Notes: generated from the letters alone by a model not told the origin. 64,000 nucleotides of DNA from Prorocentrum cordatum (GCA_963575745.1 CAUYUJ010000739.1:5001-69000); one strand, 5' to 3'; numbered from the stretch's first letter, positions 53,444-63,232 are shown. Numbers and translations: made by a program.

Positions 53444-55456
53444 TTAAGTCGGGCCTGTCCCTCTACAGGAGGAATATTCAAAAATAGTACAAACAATAAT
53501 CCGGGGACTATTTTTTCCCAACCCTCCTGCGTTGGGTTCTCGTTTTGAATAGAGCACTGCTCGCGCGTCTCCTTCCCTCCCTTCTTCCTTCCCTCCCTTC
53601 CCCCCTGCCTTTTACCTCGCTCGTCGCTGCGTGCCAGCCTGCCTCCTACCTGGTCATCCCTGTGCCACTTTCGAGGGCTGCGGGGGGCTGCGATCTGTGA
53701 AACCGTCGCCACTTTCGAGGGCTGCTGGGGGGCCCAGCACAGTGGGTACCCACCGCGGACTCAAATTAGACCTCGCCATCCCTGGGGGGCTGCGATCTGT
53801 GAAACTGTCGCCACTTTCGAGGCCTGCTGGGGGCCCAGCACAGTGGGTACCCACGGCGGACTCAAATTAGACCTCGCCATCCCTGGGGGGCTGCGATCTG
53901 TGAAACTGTCGCCACTTTCGAGGCCTGCTGGGGGGCCCAGCACAGTGGGTCGCAACGCGCGGACCCAAATTAGACCTCGCCATCCCTGGGGGGCTGCGAT
54001 CTGTGAAACTGTCGCCACTTTCGAGGCCTGCTGGGGGGGCCCAGCACAGTGACGCCACGCAGATTCAAATTAGACCTCGCCATCCCTGGGGGGCTGCGAT
54101 CTGTGAAACTGTCGCCACTTTCGAGGCCTGCTGGGGGGCCCAGCACAGTGACGCCACGGGCGGACCCAAATTAGACCTCGCCATCCCTGGGGGGCTGCGA
54201 TCTGTGAAACTGTCGCCACTTTCGAGGCCTGCTGGGGGGTCCAGCACAGTGGGTAATCGCGGCAGACTCAAATTAGACCTCGCCATCCCTGGGGGGCTGC
54301 GATCTGTGAAACTGTCGCCACTTTCGAGGCTGCTGGGGGGCCCAGCACAGTGGGTACCACCGCGGACTCAAATTAGACCTCGCCATCCCTGGGGGGCTGC
54401 GATCTGTGAAACGGTCGCCATCTGTGAAAATGCTGGGGGACCTTCATCACGGTGGGACTCAGCGACACGCAGACTCAAATGTAGACCTCGCCTTCCCTGG
54501 GGGCTGCGATCTGTGAAACTGTCGCCACTTTCGAGGCCTGCTGGGGGGCCCAGCACAGTGTGTACTCACCGCGGACTCAAATTAGACCTCGCCATCCCTG
54601 GGGGGCTGCGATCTGTGAAACTGTCGCCACTTTCGAGGCCTGCTGGGGGGCCCAGCACAGTGGGTACCCACCGCAGATTCAAATTAGACCTCGCCATCCC
54701 TGGGGGGCTGCGATCTGTGAAACTGTCGCCACTTTCGAGGCCTGCTGGGGGGCCCAGCACAGTGGGTACCCACCGCGGACTCAAATTAGACCTTGCCATC
54801 CCTGGGGGGTCTGCGATCTGTGAAACCGTCGCCACTTTCGAGGGCTGCTGGGGGCCCAGCACAGTGGGTACCCACCGCGGACTCAAATTAGACCTCGCCA
54901 TCCCTGGGGGGCTGCGATCTGTGAAACTGTCGCCACTTTCGAGGCCTGCTGGGGGGCCAGCACAGTGGGTACCCACCGCAGACTCAAATTAGACCTCGCC
55001 ATCCCTGGGGGGCTGCGATCTGTGAAACTGTCGCCACTTTCGAGGCCTGCTGAGGGGCACAGCACAGTGGGTGCCCACCGCAGACTCAAATTAGACGCCG
55101 CTTTCGTCCTTGTTCTCCTCCTGCAGTCACCTTCCCTCTGCTGCTGCCGTGCTGATGGTTCGGCTTCCCGCACGTTTTTCTCTGCTCTGCGTTCCCGACT
55201 CCCCATGTCCTCTTCGAGCCTGTAGCTGTCGCCCCTCGTTCTTGTATGGTTCTCCTGCGCATCATGCCATAGGCGCGTGTCCCAAGTAGCTTACACATCA
55301 AGTTGATTGTCCATGCAAGTTTCGGCCAACTCCTCGTTTCCATTGATACAAATGGGTTGGGTACGTCACAGTTTTTTTTCGCCAATTTTGGAGTAAGGTT
55401 TGATTTTTTAATTTGTCGTCGAAAATCCCCCTGTAGGGGGGACACGCCCGACTTAA
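53444..55456 (+). mobile_element. 2.0-kb TIR element with 8-bp duplication, carrying cassette 5
   Basis: The ends are inverted repeats: left TTAAGTCGGGCCTGTCCCTC then TACAGGAGGAAT.TTC; right (reverse complement) TTAAGTCGGGCGTGTCCCCC then CTACAGGGGGATTTTCGACG. GTCTCGTG flanks both sides exactly (53,436-53,443 and 55,457-55,464). Inside are, in order, the cassette leader (53,505-53,580), a TCCCTCCCTTCC run, the 101-bp tandem array and about 350 bp of unique sequence. There is no transposase. The 194-bp element at 12,868-13,061 has the same ends and an 8-bp duplication. hAT-like elements make 8-bp duplications; assignment beyond that is open. Confidence 0.85.
53640..55110 (+). repeat. 101-102 bp tandem array, about 14 copies, homogeneous
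   Basis: GACCTCGCCATCCC begins units at 53,769, 53,870, 53,973, 54,073, 54,174, 54,276, 54,376, 54,484, 54,585, 54,687, 54,789, 54,891 and 54,992. A partial unit precedes them and another follows. The unit continues GGCTGCGATCTGTGAAACTG, TCGCCACTTTCGAGG, CCTGCTGGGGGGCCCAGCAC and AGTGGGTACCCACCG. Many units are 102 bp (34 codons), so frames stay open, but length changes in several units argue against coding. Confidence 0.95.
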
Positions 55457-55464
55457 GTCTCGTG

Positions 55465-55750
55465 GCCTTTGGGCCCCTCGGGCGCCCCTCTTTTTTTTTG
55501 GGGGGGGGGACAAGCACACAGAGACACAATGGATCGTAGACTCCCAGGAAAAATCTGGGAACGTGTGGGAAGTGGGGGGGAAGGCGAGAATCCAGAACAT
55601 GCGAGGAAAGAGGGTGAATCGTGGGATTTGTGAGTATTGCGAAGGCCTGACGGCCGGTGCCGCCGACCCTGTTCGCAATGCGCAGCAAGAGGCACGGGCT
55701 GTGGGATGGTTTGGGGGAACGGGGAGAAGGACGAGAAGGTGGGGGAGGGA
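55465..55750. other. spacer with T/G homopolymer runs
   Basis: A T9-G10 run lies near 55,492-55,510. The rest is unrecognised. Confidence 0.4.
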
Positions 55751-55751
55751 G

Positions 55752-56439
55752 GTGTCGTATCTGACCCGGGACTTCCCCGGGACTCCCCCGGGACCCCCCC
55801 CGGGACCTCCTCTCCCCCCCCGTCGGGGAAGGGAAAGGGAAGGGGCTTCCCTTCGACTCAATGACGACGTTGCTCAAGGTCGGTACGGGGGGGGGGCGTC
55901 GTATCTGACCGGGGGGGGGGTCGCTACCCCCCCCGCTACCCCCCCCCGCCTCCCGGCCAAAGGGAAGGGGCTTCCCTTCGACTCAATTACGAGGTTGGCT
56001 CAAGGTCGGAGCTGGATCAAAGGTCGTAAGGGTCGCTTCCCTTCGACTCAATTACGAGGTTGCTCAAGGTCGGCTTGGCTGGAGCCCAGGGGAAGAGGAG
56101 TCCCAGGGGGGGGCGTCGTATCTGACCCGGGGGGGGGGTCGCTACCCCCCCCCCCTCCCGGCGGGGGAGGGATGAAAGGGAAGGGGCTTCCCTTCGACTC
56201 AATTACGAGGTTGCTCAAGGTCGGCTTGGCTGGAGCCCAGGGGAAGAGGAGTCCCAGGGGGGGGCGTCGTATCTGACCCGGGGGGGGGGTCGCTACCCCC
56301 CCCCCCTCCCGGCGGGGGAGGGATCAAAGGGAAGGGGCTTCCCTTCGACTCAATTACGAGGTTGCTCAAGGTCGGCTTGGCTGGAGCCCAGGGGAAGAGG
56401 AGTCCCAGGGTGGGGCGTCGTATCTGACCCGGGGGGGGG
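55752..56439 (+). repeat. 151-bp tandem repeat (left part, split by insertion)
   Basis: The unit starts GGGCGTCGTATCTGACCCGG and runs through G and C homopolymers, AAGGGAAGGGGCTTCCC, TTCGACTCAATTACGAGG, TTGCTCAAGGTCGGCTTGG and CTGGAGCCCAGGGGAAGAGG. Unit starts at 56,111, 56,262 and 56,413 give a 151-bp period; earlier copies are irregular. The next unit resumes at 58,198-58,340, beyond the inserted element. Confidence 0.9.
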
Positions 56440-56449
56440 GTCGCTACCC

Positions 56450-58197
56450 GAGATTCGATCTCTTTACAACCAGAATAACCACTTTACAACCAGATGGGTT
56501 ACTTTACAACCAACATAGGATTGGAAAGTATGGTTTTTCATCGAGAACGTCCACTTTGCAACCAGAACGGCCCACTTTACAACCAGAACGGACCACTTTA
56601 CAACCAGAACGGGCCACTTTACAACCAGAACGGACCACTTTACAACCAGCTCAGAGTGGCCGTGCGTGTTTGGGCGTTCCGCGAAGTGCTCCAGAGCAAG
56701 TGGGCGCTCTGAGAAATGCCCCAGAGCAAGTGGGCGCTCTGAAAAATGCTCCAGAGCAAGTGGGCGCTCTCAAAAGTGCTCCAGGGCGCGCGGACGCTCT
56801 GAAAAGTGCTCCAGAGCACGTGGGCGTTCTGGAGCCCGAGCGCCTGAACTTTCTGCGCAGGCCCCAGCGATGCCTCTGAGCCCGAGCGCCTGAACGCCCT
56901 GCGCAGGCCCCAGCGATGCCTCTGATCCCGAGGACTTCGACGCTCTGCGCAGGCCCCAGCGATGCCTCTGAGCCCGAGGACCTGGACGCTCTGCGCAGGC
57001 CCCAGCGATGCCTCTGAGCCCGAGGACCTGGACGCTCTGCGCAGGCCCCAGCGATGCCTCTGAGCCCGAACGCCTGGACGCTCCGGCGCTCTGAGCCCAG
57101 CACACTAAGACAGGGCTTGCTAGCAGGGGCCAAGCGGCCTCAACAAGGGCCCCGTGCTCGCACGGGAATAAGGCGACAGCATACGTAGGAAGGCTCAGGG
57201 CGACGCGCTGCCCATTTTAGGGACCCCTCACAGGAAGCGAGCCCAGTGGCCTCCACAAGGGCCCAGCGCCCCAGGGAACCAGGCCATTGGCACCGCGGGT
57301 CTCTTAGGCCACGTTGGCCCCTGAAGCCCCACGGTGTTCTGCAAGGGGCTAAGTGCTCCAGCTCCAGTTGGCCCCCTGCTGCTCCTCTTCTTGGAAGATC
57401 GAGGTTCAACGTTCCGAATAAATGCGATTATTTCGAAGATCGTTCCTTCCAGCGTCAGCCACAGTGCCAGCGCAGCAACGCAGGTATCCTGCTCGGGCAG
57501 CAGCTTCAGCCACCGTGCCAGCGCAGCAGCTTGAGCCACCGTGACAGCGCATCACCGCCACCTTTGTGCCTGCTACCACCACACTTACCGCTGCAGCCCC
57601 GCTACCTCCACAATTCCGACTGACCCCCCGCTACCGCCGCAAATCCCATTGCAGCCCAGCTACCACCACAGTTCCCACCGCTGCCTGGCGACCGCCACAG
57701 TTGCCACCGCAGCTTCCCAACGCCATGCAGTTCCCATTGTAGCCCCCGCTACCACCACATCTCCCACTACAGCTTCCCGCTGCCATGCAGCTCCAGTCTT
57801 GGACGGGATCATGGTTTATTCGTATGTCCTGCGCGACTAGCCTTCGTCCGTCAGAAAAAGGCAGAGCAAGCAATGGCAGAACTGACCGGCAGAGCTTAGA
57901 GAGCAGGTCAAAACCCTAATCCGCCCACCAGCACGCAACATACCATAGCGCACCAGGTCTTCGTGCGCGATGGGCAACTTCACAACCAACATGCATCAAA
58001 GAGCCCAAAGCCACCCTTGCGCTTGCCCACGGAGATTTCAGGGAAAGGCCCGCGTGCATTCAATATGTGTTTTTACTTGCCTGGTTGTGAAGTGCCCTTC
58101 CTGGTTGTAAAGTGCCCTTCTCGGATTTTGTAAGCTGGTTGTAAAGTGACCCATCTGGTTGTGAAGTGCGCTTCTGGTTGTAAAGTGACCCACACGC
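56450..58197. mobile_element. 1.75-kb foldback-like element with 10-bp target duplication
   Basis: The element interrupts a 151-bp tandem repeat. GTCGCTACCC stands on both sides (56,440-56,449 and 58,198-58,207), and the repeat continues beyond. The left end has about eight copies of a ~20-bp unit CCACTTTACAACCAGAACGG. The right end has about five copies in inverted orientation (CTGGTTGTAAAGTGACCC), so the termini are inverted repeats made of tandem sub-repeats, as in foldback elements. The interior holds a 37-bp repeat (56,690-56,830), a ~59-bp repeat (56,830-57,090) and a CAGC/CCACC-rich block (57,440-57,790). There is no transposase frame. Confidence 0.8.
56690..57095. repeat. 37-bp and ~59-bp tandem repeats inside the foldback element
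   Basis: First, GCTCCAGAGCAAGTGGGCGC with TCTGAAAAAT, about five copies. Then GAGCCCGAGCGCCTGAACGC with GCGCAGGCCCCAGCGATGCC, about five copies. They contribute Ala/Gly/Ser-rich artefact frames on the minus strand. Confidence 0.85.
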
Positions 58198-58340
58198 GTC
58201 GCTACCCCCCCCCCCCCCCTCCCGGCGGGGGAGGGATCAAAGGGAAGGGGCTTCCCTTCGACTCAATTACGAGGTTGCTCAAGGTCGGCTTGGCTGGAGC
58301 CCAGGGGAAGAGGTCTCCCAGGGAAAGGGAAGGACAGAGA
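58198..58340 (+). repeat. 151-bp repeat, right part after the insertion
   Basis: Starts GTCGCTACCCCCC.. and continues through the same blocks as 55,752-56,439 up to CCCAGGGGAAGAGGTCTCCC. Confidence 0.9.
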
Positions 58341-58634
58341 CGACGAGTACAAAGAATGACGGAGATGACGGCTCGAACGGAAAAGCCCCTCACACACGCC
58401 GACAGGGTCGGCGGATTCTCTTGTGTGTCCCTGGGCCCCTTCACCCTCTTGTTCACGGACGATGCGATGCTGGTAGCTGGCGGTCATCCAGAGAGGAGCC
58501 ATTTCTTTCGATCTTGCCCAGCGATCCCAGACTGCCGAAGCGCCGACCCGACCCGAACCCTGCCAGGGGTCCGAGCCGGGCACCCTGTTTCGCCCCCCCC
58601 CCCCCCCCTCAACCACCCCCTACCCCCACATCAG

Positions 58635-59161
58635 GTAGCTCGTCCCCGACCCCGGCGCCAGCGCCGCCGTCGGGTCCTGTCTCGGCCATCGGCGACCCAC
58701 ACCTGGTCAACGTGCACGGGCAGCGCTTCGACCTGATGAAGCCTGGCGTCCACGTCCTCCTCCGCGTGCCATTCAGAGCGAGCCGCCTGGAAGCGCTCAT
58801 CGTCGTGGAGGCTGAGGCTCAACGGATAGGAGGCGCCTGCGCGGATACATATTTCATGAGCATCAACATGACGGGAACATGGGTGGAGACCAAGGTCAAT
58901 GCGCTCGGCCTGGTTGGCGGCCACGGCCTTTACTTCAACGCGGGCACCGGGGCAGCCCACACAGGCACGCCGTGGATGTCCTTCGGGAGGGTGTGGCTGA
59001 AGGTGAGGCACGGCCGCACCAGCACAGGCACAGCATACCTGAACTTTTTCGCTCGCAACCTGAGGCACTCGGGCCACCTCGTGGGAGGGCTCCTCGGGGA
59101 GGACGACCACACTGAGGCGGAAACCCTGAACATTGGATGCAAGAAAACCCTCGAGATTTGA
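58635..59161 (+). CDS. exon of a secreted GDPH-motif (vWD-like) dinoflagellate protein
   Basis: The open frame ends at TGA 59,159-59,161. It is open from 58,421, but the sequence before 58,635 is a C-rich pyrimidine tract ending in CACATCAG, which looks like a splice acceptor, so the exon is taken to start there. The product begins with a Ser/Pro stalk (SSSPTPAPAPPSG). It then has AIGDPHLVNVHGQRFDLMKP (GDPH box at about 58,691-58,702), LEALIVVEAEAQRIGG, CADTYFMSINMTGTWV, a SFGRVWLKVRHGRTSTGTAY segment and a final GGLLGEDDHTEAETLNIGC. GDPH followed by a hydrophobic beta region is the start of von-Willebrand-D-like domains. From memory, many dinoflagellate predicted proteins share this exact layout and the LLGEDDHT end. 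Two Cys and one N-glycosylation sequon (NMT) fit secretion. Function is unknown; upstream exons are outside view or not recognised. Confidence 0.75.
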
Positions 59162-59599
59162 GTCTTACGCAGAGCTCATCGTCCCTTCGCGCTGCTGCCA
59201 TTCCTGCGAACTCTTCCCAGAGCGTGCTCAGGGAAGTATCCGGGGTGACAGAGTTTTAAGTCTACGCTGCTTTCCGAAAAGAGTACAATGCCAAACTGCG
59301 TCAGGCATGATCACTGCAGATACGAGTATGCAACGTTTTGCATGCAGTTGCAAGTGAGCGTCTGGATGTCCGACCCCGCCCTCCTCCCTCACCTGCTCCT
59401 CTCGTTCATCCCGCCAGGCTCCCTCTTGTCACCTCCCTGCTGCCTCGTTCCACAGATGTTTCTCCTCCCTCCTCTTCGTCCCCGCCATCCCTCCTCGTCC
59501 CCTGTTCTCGTCGCTGTCCCCGTCGTGATCATTGTCGTCGTCGTGATCCTCCGCCTCCTTCGCCTCCTTATCGTCCTCGTCCCCTTCTGACCCCCCCCC
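59162..59599. other. 3' flank, no gene recognised
   Basis: Ordinary then CT-rich sequence. It probably includes the 3' untranslated part of the preceding gene. No poly-A signal is assigned. Confidence 0.4.
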
Positions 59600-60500
59600 T
59601 CCTCCTTCTCCTCCTCCTCCTCCTCCTCCTCCTCCTCCTCGTCCTCCTCCCCTTAACCTTCTCATTTGATTGTATTGCCATTCTCGATAAAAGGACAACG
59701 GACGTTGGCCCCGTCGTCCCCCCTAGTTTGCTTGGATGTTGGGCCAGGTCACGGCTAGCTTATTTTACTCCAGGTCAGCAACCGCGAATTCTCGGCGCAT
59801 GCATTTGACATGCCTCTCCCTCATGCTTTGTCTTCTTGGGAAGGCGAGGGCAAATGTCGTCCTTTGGTAGACCTCCCCCTCCTCCTCCTCCTCCTCCTGC
59901 GCCTCCTCCTCCTCCTCCTCCTCCTCCTCATCTCCTCCTCATCTCCTCCTCCTCCTCCTCCTTCTCCTCTTTCTCTTCATCATCGTCCTGAAGCTCGTAG
60001 TCGTCGCCATCGTCGGCCTTTTTTACTCCTGGAGGGCGTCCTTTGGGAGAGAGTTGAACAACCAGGGGCATGCGCCTTCTGGCGCCTGAAGGGGCGAAGC
60101 TCCCGTACAGGGCGTCGGGTATAAGCGGGCGAACGACACGGGAAACGAGGTGGACCAATAGGAATGTGAGCATTGTAAAAGAAGGATAACGAACAGGAGA
60201 AGGTTCATGTAGAAGAGGAGGAGGAGGAGCAAGGAGGCAGGAAGAGGAAGAGACATGAGCAGAATGAGAGACGGATGAAGAGGAGGATAATGAGTGGACG
60301 ATGGGGAGGATGAGGGAAGGATCGGATGCGAGAGAGGAAAGGAGGACGACGAGCAGGGGCAAGAGGAGGTTGAGCTCGAGGAGGAAGATAATACCAGAAG
60401 GAAGAGGAGGAGGAGGAGGAGGATCAGGAACATGTGCATCCTGTAAAGGAGAGCGGAGAAAGAAGATGGTGGAGAAGGAAGAGGAAGAGGAGGAGGGGCA
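59600..60500. repeat. (TCC)n and (GGA)n arrays with spacers
   Basis: TCC arrays at 59,600-59,652 and 59,876-59,968; GGA-rich stretches at 60,210-60,300 and 60,400-60,500. The unique spacer 59,970-60,205 shows no recognisable gene. Confidence 0.85.
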
Positions 60501-61249
60501 GCACGAGTTTGATCGTGATGGTCACGAGAACGACGCTCTTCTGGGGGGCCCTGGGGGAGGAGTCACGGCAGCGCACAGCGCGCTGCATCCTCTTCTCACA
60601 GGGGTGGGGCGGCCGCGGAGGGATGGGCGTGCGGGGCCAAGTAGAGCGTGGCTGGGTCCCCAAAGGGAGCACCTCACACTGTCTCGCTTTCTCCCGCCCT
60701 CCCTCGTGCCACCCAAGACTCAGCGCAGGCGGGGGCCGCCGCTCTATGAGGGAGCCAGTGCAGGCGCCAGGCGTGCCACGCTCGCGGGTTGTGCCGCGCG
60801 CACCAGGTGTGCCAGTTGCCCAAGTGCGTCATGTGCGCCTGGTTCGTCAGGTGCGCCGCATGCGCCAAACGTGCCACGTGTTCCAGGTGCGCCGCGTGCG
60901 CGATGCGCGAAGAGCGCTCCAGTTGTGCCACTGCACGTAACAGCACACATTTGACAAGCTGCCGACGCCCCCACCATTCCTGCCACTTGCTCCAGAGAAA
61001 GCCCACATCAGTTGTTCTCACGAACACGATGTCTGCGCGCCGGTGGGCGGCGAGGGCAACGGATGAACAATGTGGGTCTTTCCGTTCTTTGCTCTCTACT
61101 TTCTGATTGGTCAGAGTGAGGGGGCCGAACTGTCATTCATTGTCCCTTGGTGCGTGGCTGAAGTGGGGATCCGTGGTGAGGATTCGGCTTGTTGTGTTTT
61201 TGCGTTGTTGTGTTGTTGCGTTGTTGATGTTTGTTGTCGTCGTCCTACC
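60501..61249. other. unique sequence with GTGCGCC-type low complexity
   Basis: 60,770-60,930 is built of imperfect GTGCGCCGCATGCGCC words. No gene recognised elsewhere. Confidence 0.5.
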
Positions 61250-61615
61250 TGCGACCCACCCGCGACCCACCCCGCGACCCACCCCGCGACCCACCCCGCG
61301 ACCCACCCGCGACCCACCCCGCGACCCACCCCGCGACCCACCCGCGACCCACCCGCGACCCACCCGCGACCCACCCGCGACATACCCCGCGACCCACCCG
61401 CGACCCACCCGCGACCCACCCCGCGACCCATCTGCGACCCACCCGCGACCCACTTGCGACCCGCCCGCGACCCACCCCGCGACCCACCGCGCGACCCAAC
61501 AGCGACCCACCCGCGACCCACCCGCGACCCAACAGCGACCCAGCCGCGACCCAGCCGCGACCCAGCCGCGACCCATTTGCGACCTACCCGCGACCCACCC
61601 GAGATCCACCCACAT
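61250..61615. repeat. 11-12 bp minisatellite (CGCGACCCACC)
   Basis: About 30 copies of CGCGACCCACC, alternating with a 12-bp form CCGCGACCCACC. AGCGACCCAGC and TGCGACCCAC variants cluster toward the right end. The alternation of lengths keeps all frames open with shifting Arg-Asp-Pro, Ala-Thr-His and Pro-Arg-Pro-Thr patterns; not a gene. Confidence 0.95.
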
Positions 61616-62095
61616 TGGTTTAAAGAAAAAATCGGAGCCTGCGGCGGGCTCGTTGTATAATTTGTGAATATTTGGCGCCTGCCGCGGGCTTGTCCAGAGT
61701 CTCGCAGACTGCCGACGCCCCCATCGCCCCCTCACTCTTATCCGCATCTGCGGGGTGCTATACATGCTATACATTATCTACTCTCTATTATCTACTCTCT
61801 ACTCTGCACCCTTACACTCGATCTCTACATCCGCTCTGCACTCTCCACCATCCACTCCCTGCCTGCTCCGTGCCCTCTGCTCCTTGCACTGCGTTCTGCC
61901 CCGAGCTCATGATTCTCTACGGAGAGAAGCTTTGGCTCAGCGTGTTTCCTGCCCGTTCTCGCCCCAAGAAGACGGAGAATGGCTGATGTCGCAATGGTCA
62001 CAAGGAGGAGAACATGGGCTCGCGCAGTAGGCCGGGAGAGGTTACGGTCAGGAGCTTTGTCATAGCGGGTCGCTCCACCGGTTTTGGCCCGGCAC
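61616..62095. other. unique sequence with CTCTCTA-type low complexity
   Basis: TATCTACTCTCTA words at 61,770-61,870. No gene recognised. Confidence 0.45.
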
Positions 62096-62240
62096 CCTTC
62101 GGCGCGACACGCCATCCACGTCCCAGTCCCTCAGCGTCAACATCCCGAGCCTTTCCCAGCCTCGCGCCCAGCAGAGCGGAGCGACACGCTATCCGCTCGC
62201 AGGGCATAGCGTGTCGCTGGGGCCACCGCTTCGACACGCT
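62096..62240 (+). repeat. hairpin-bearing dispersed repeat B, copy 3 (best)
   Basis: This is the best-kept of three copies. It contains a perfect 12-bp stem: GCGACACGCTAT at 62,181-62,192 and ATAGCGTGTCGC at 62,206-62,217, with a 13-nt loop. CGACACGCTAT recurs once more at about 62,229. It lies about 150 bp upstream of a cassette leader. Confidence 0.75.
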
Positions 62241-62389
62241 ATGCACAAGTTCCCAACCGTAACCTATGAGAGTTCCTTGCTCCTGCACTCCCGACTGGGA
62301 CATGTTACATAATGTTTCGAGCAGTTACTGGCACCCGAATCGGATCCAATCATGAAATTATACCGTTCGGTGGGTACCCCGATCCAGCC
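62241..62389. other. spacer between repeat B and cassette 6
   Basis: No feature recognised. Confidence 0.4.
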
Positions 62390-63232
62390 CGGGCGATGTT
62401 TTTTTCCCCAACCATCTTGTGTTGAGTTGGGGCCTCTTTTCGAAGACAACGCGTCCCTCCCACCTCCTCCCTCTCCTCCCTCCTCCCGTCCTTCCCTTTG
62501 CCCTCCGTTCAACCATTTCGGCACCATTCCGGCACACCCCTCACATGTTTCATGCCCCTATGGGGAGCTCCTCCGACGGCCCCAGCGGCAGGGTCCGCAT
62601 GGCGCGCCCGCACCTGATCCGGCACACCCCTCACACGCTTGTGGCCCCACAGAGAGCTCCACCCAGAACCCCAGCGGCAGGGTCCGCATGGCGTGCAGGG
62701 GCAGATCCGGCACACCCCTCACACGTTCTGTGGTCCCACCGGAGGCCCAGGCGGCAGGGTCCGCATGGCGTGCCCGCACCCGATTCGGCACACCCTTTGC
62801 ACGTTTGTGGCCCCATAGGGAGCTCCACCGAATGCCCCAGCGGCAGGGCCCGCATGCGTACCCGCACCTGATCCTGCACATCCCTCACACGTTTTGTGCT
62901 CCCACAGGGAGCTCCACCGAAGGCCCCAGCGGCAGAGTCCGCATGGCGTTCAATCGTCCCCCTCACACGCCCAGTGGCCCCTTATCAGGATCTCCACCGA
63001 AGGCGCCAGGCTCCGCACGGCTCACCCGCACCCGATTCGGCGCACCCCTCACACGTTTCCTGGCCCTTTCGGAAGCTCCGCTGGAGGGCCCGGCAGGTTC
63101 CGCATGCATCTCCCCGTCCCATTTTGGCACACCCTACATCCGCTTCGTGGCCCCTTGAGGAGACTCATCGCAAGTGATATTCACAACGACAGTATTCACA
63201 ACTGCGTATGGTTGGGTCCTTCGCCAGGATGA
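62390..63232 (+). repeat. cassette 6: leader, TCC run, ~100-bp minisatellite
   Basis: The leader is at 62,395-62,460 (TTTTTTTCCCCAACCATCTT, GTTGGGGCCTCTTTTCGAA, GCGTCCCTCC), then a TCC run. From 62,520 come units with GGGAGCTCCACCGAA.GCCC, CAGCGGCAGGGTCCGCATGG, CCCGCACC.GATTCGGCAC and ACCCCTCACACGTTT. The right end is AACGACAGTATTCACAACTG then CGTATGGTTGGGTCCTTCGC, matching the end of cassette 1 but without the MITE. Confidence 0.8.

Noticed and set aside
54003-54992. A 329-codon frame with 34-residue repeats (LDLAIPGGLRSVKLSPLSR) that could look like a repeat protein
   Set aside because: Several units are 100, 101, 103 or 108 bp and break the phase, the opposite strand is also open, and the homologous array at 33 kb is not open.
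55990-56003. TTGGCTCAAGGT resembles the 3' end of the dinoflagellate spliced leader followed by a GT donor
   Set aside because: It is one copy of the 151-bp repeat, whose other copies read GAGGTTGCTCAAGGTCGG; a single extra G creates the match. The rest of the spliced-leader sequence is absent.
61107-61667. RDPPATHPRPT-type frames on both strands
   Set aside because: They are translations of the CGCGACCCACC minisatellite; unit length alternates, so no stable protein repeat exists.
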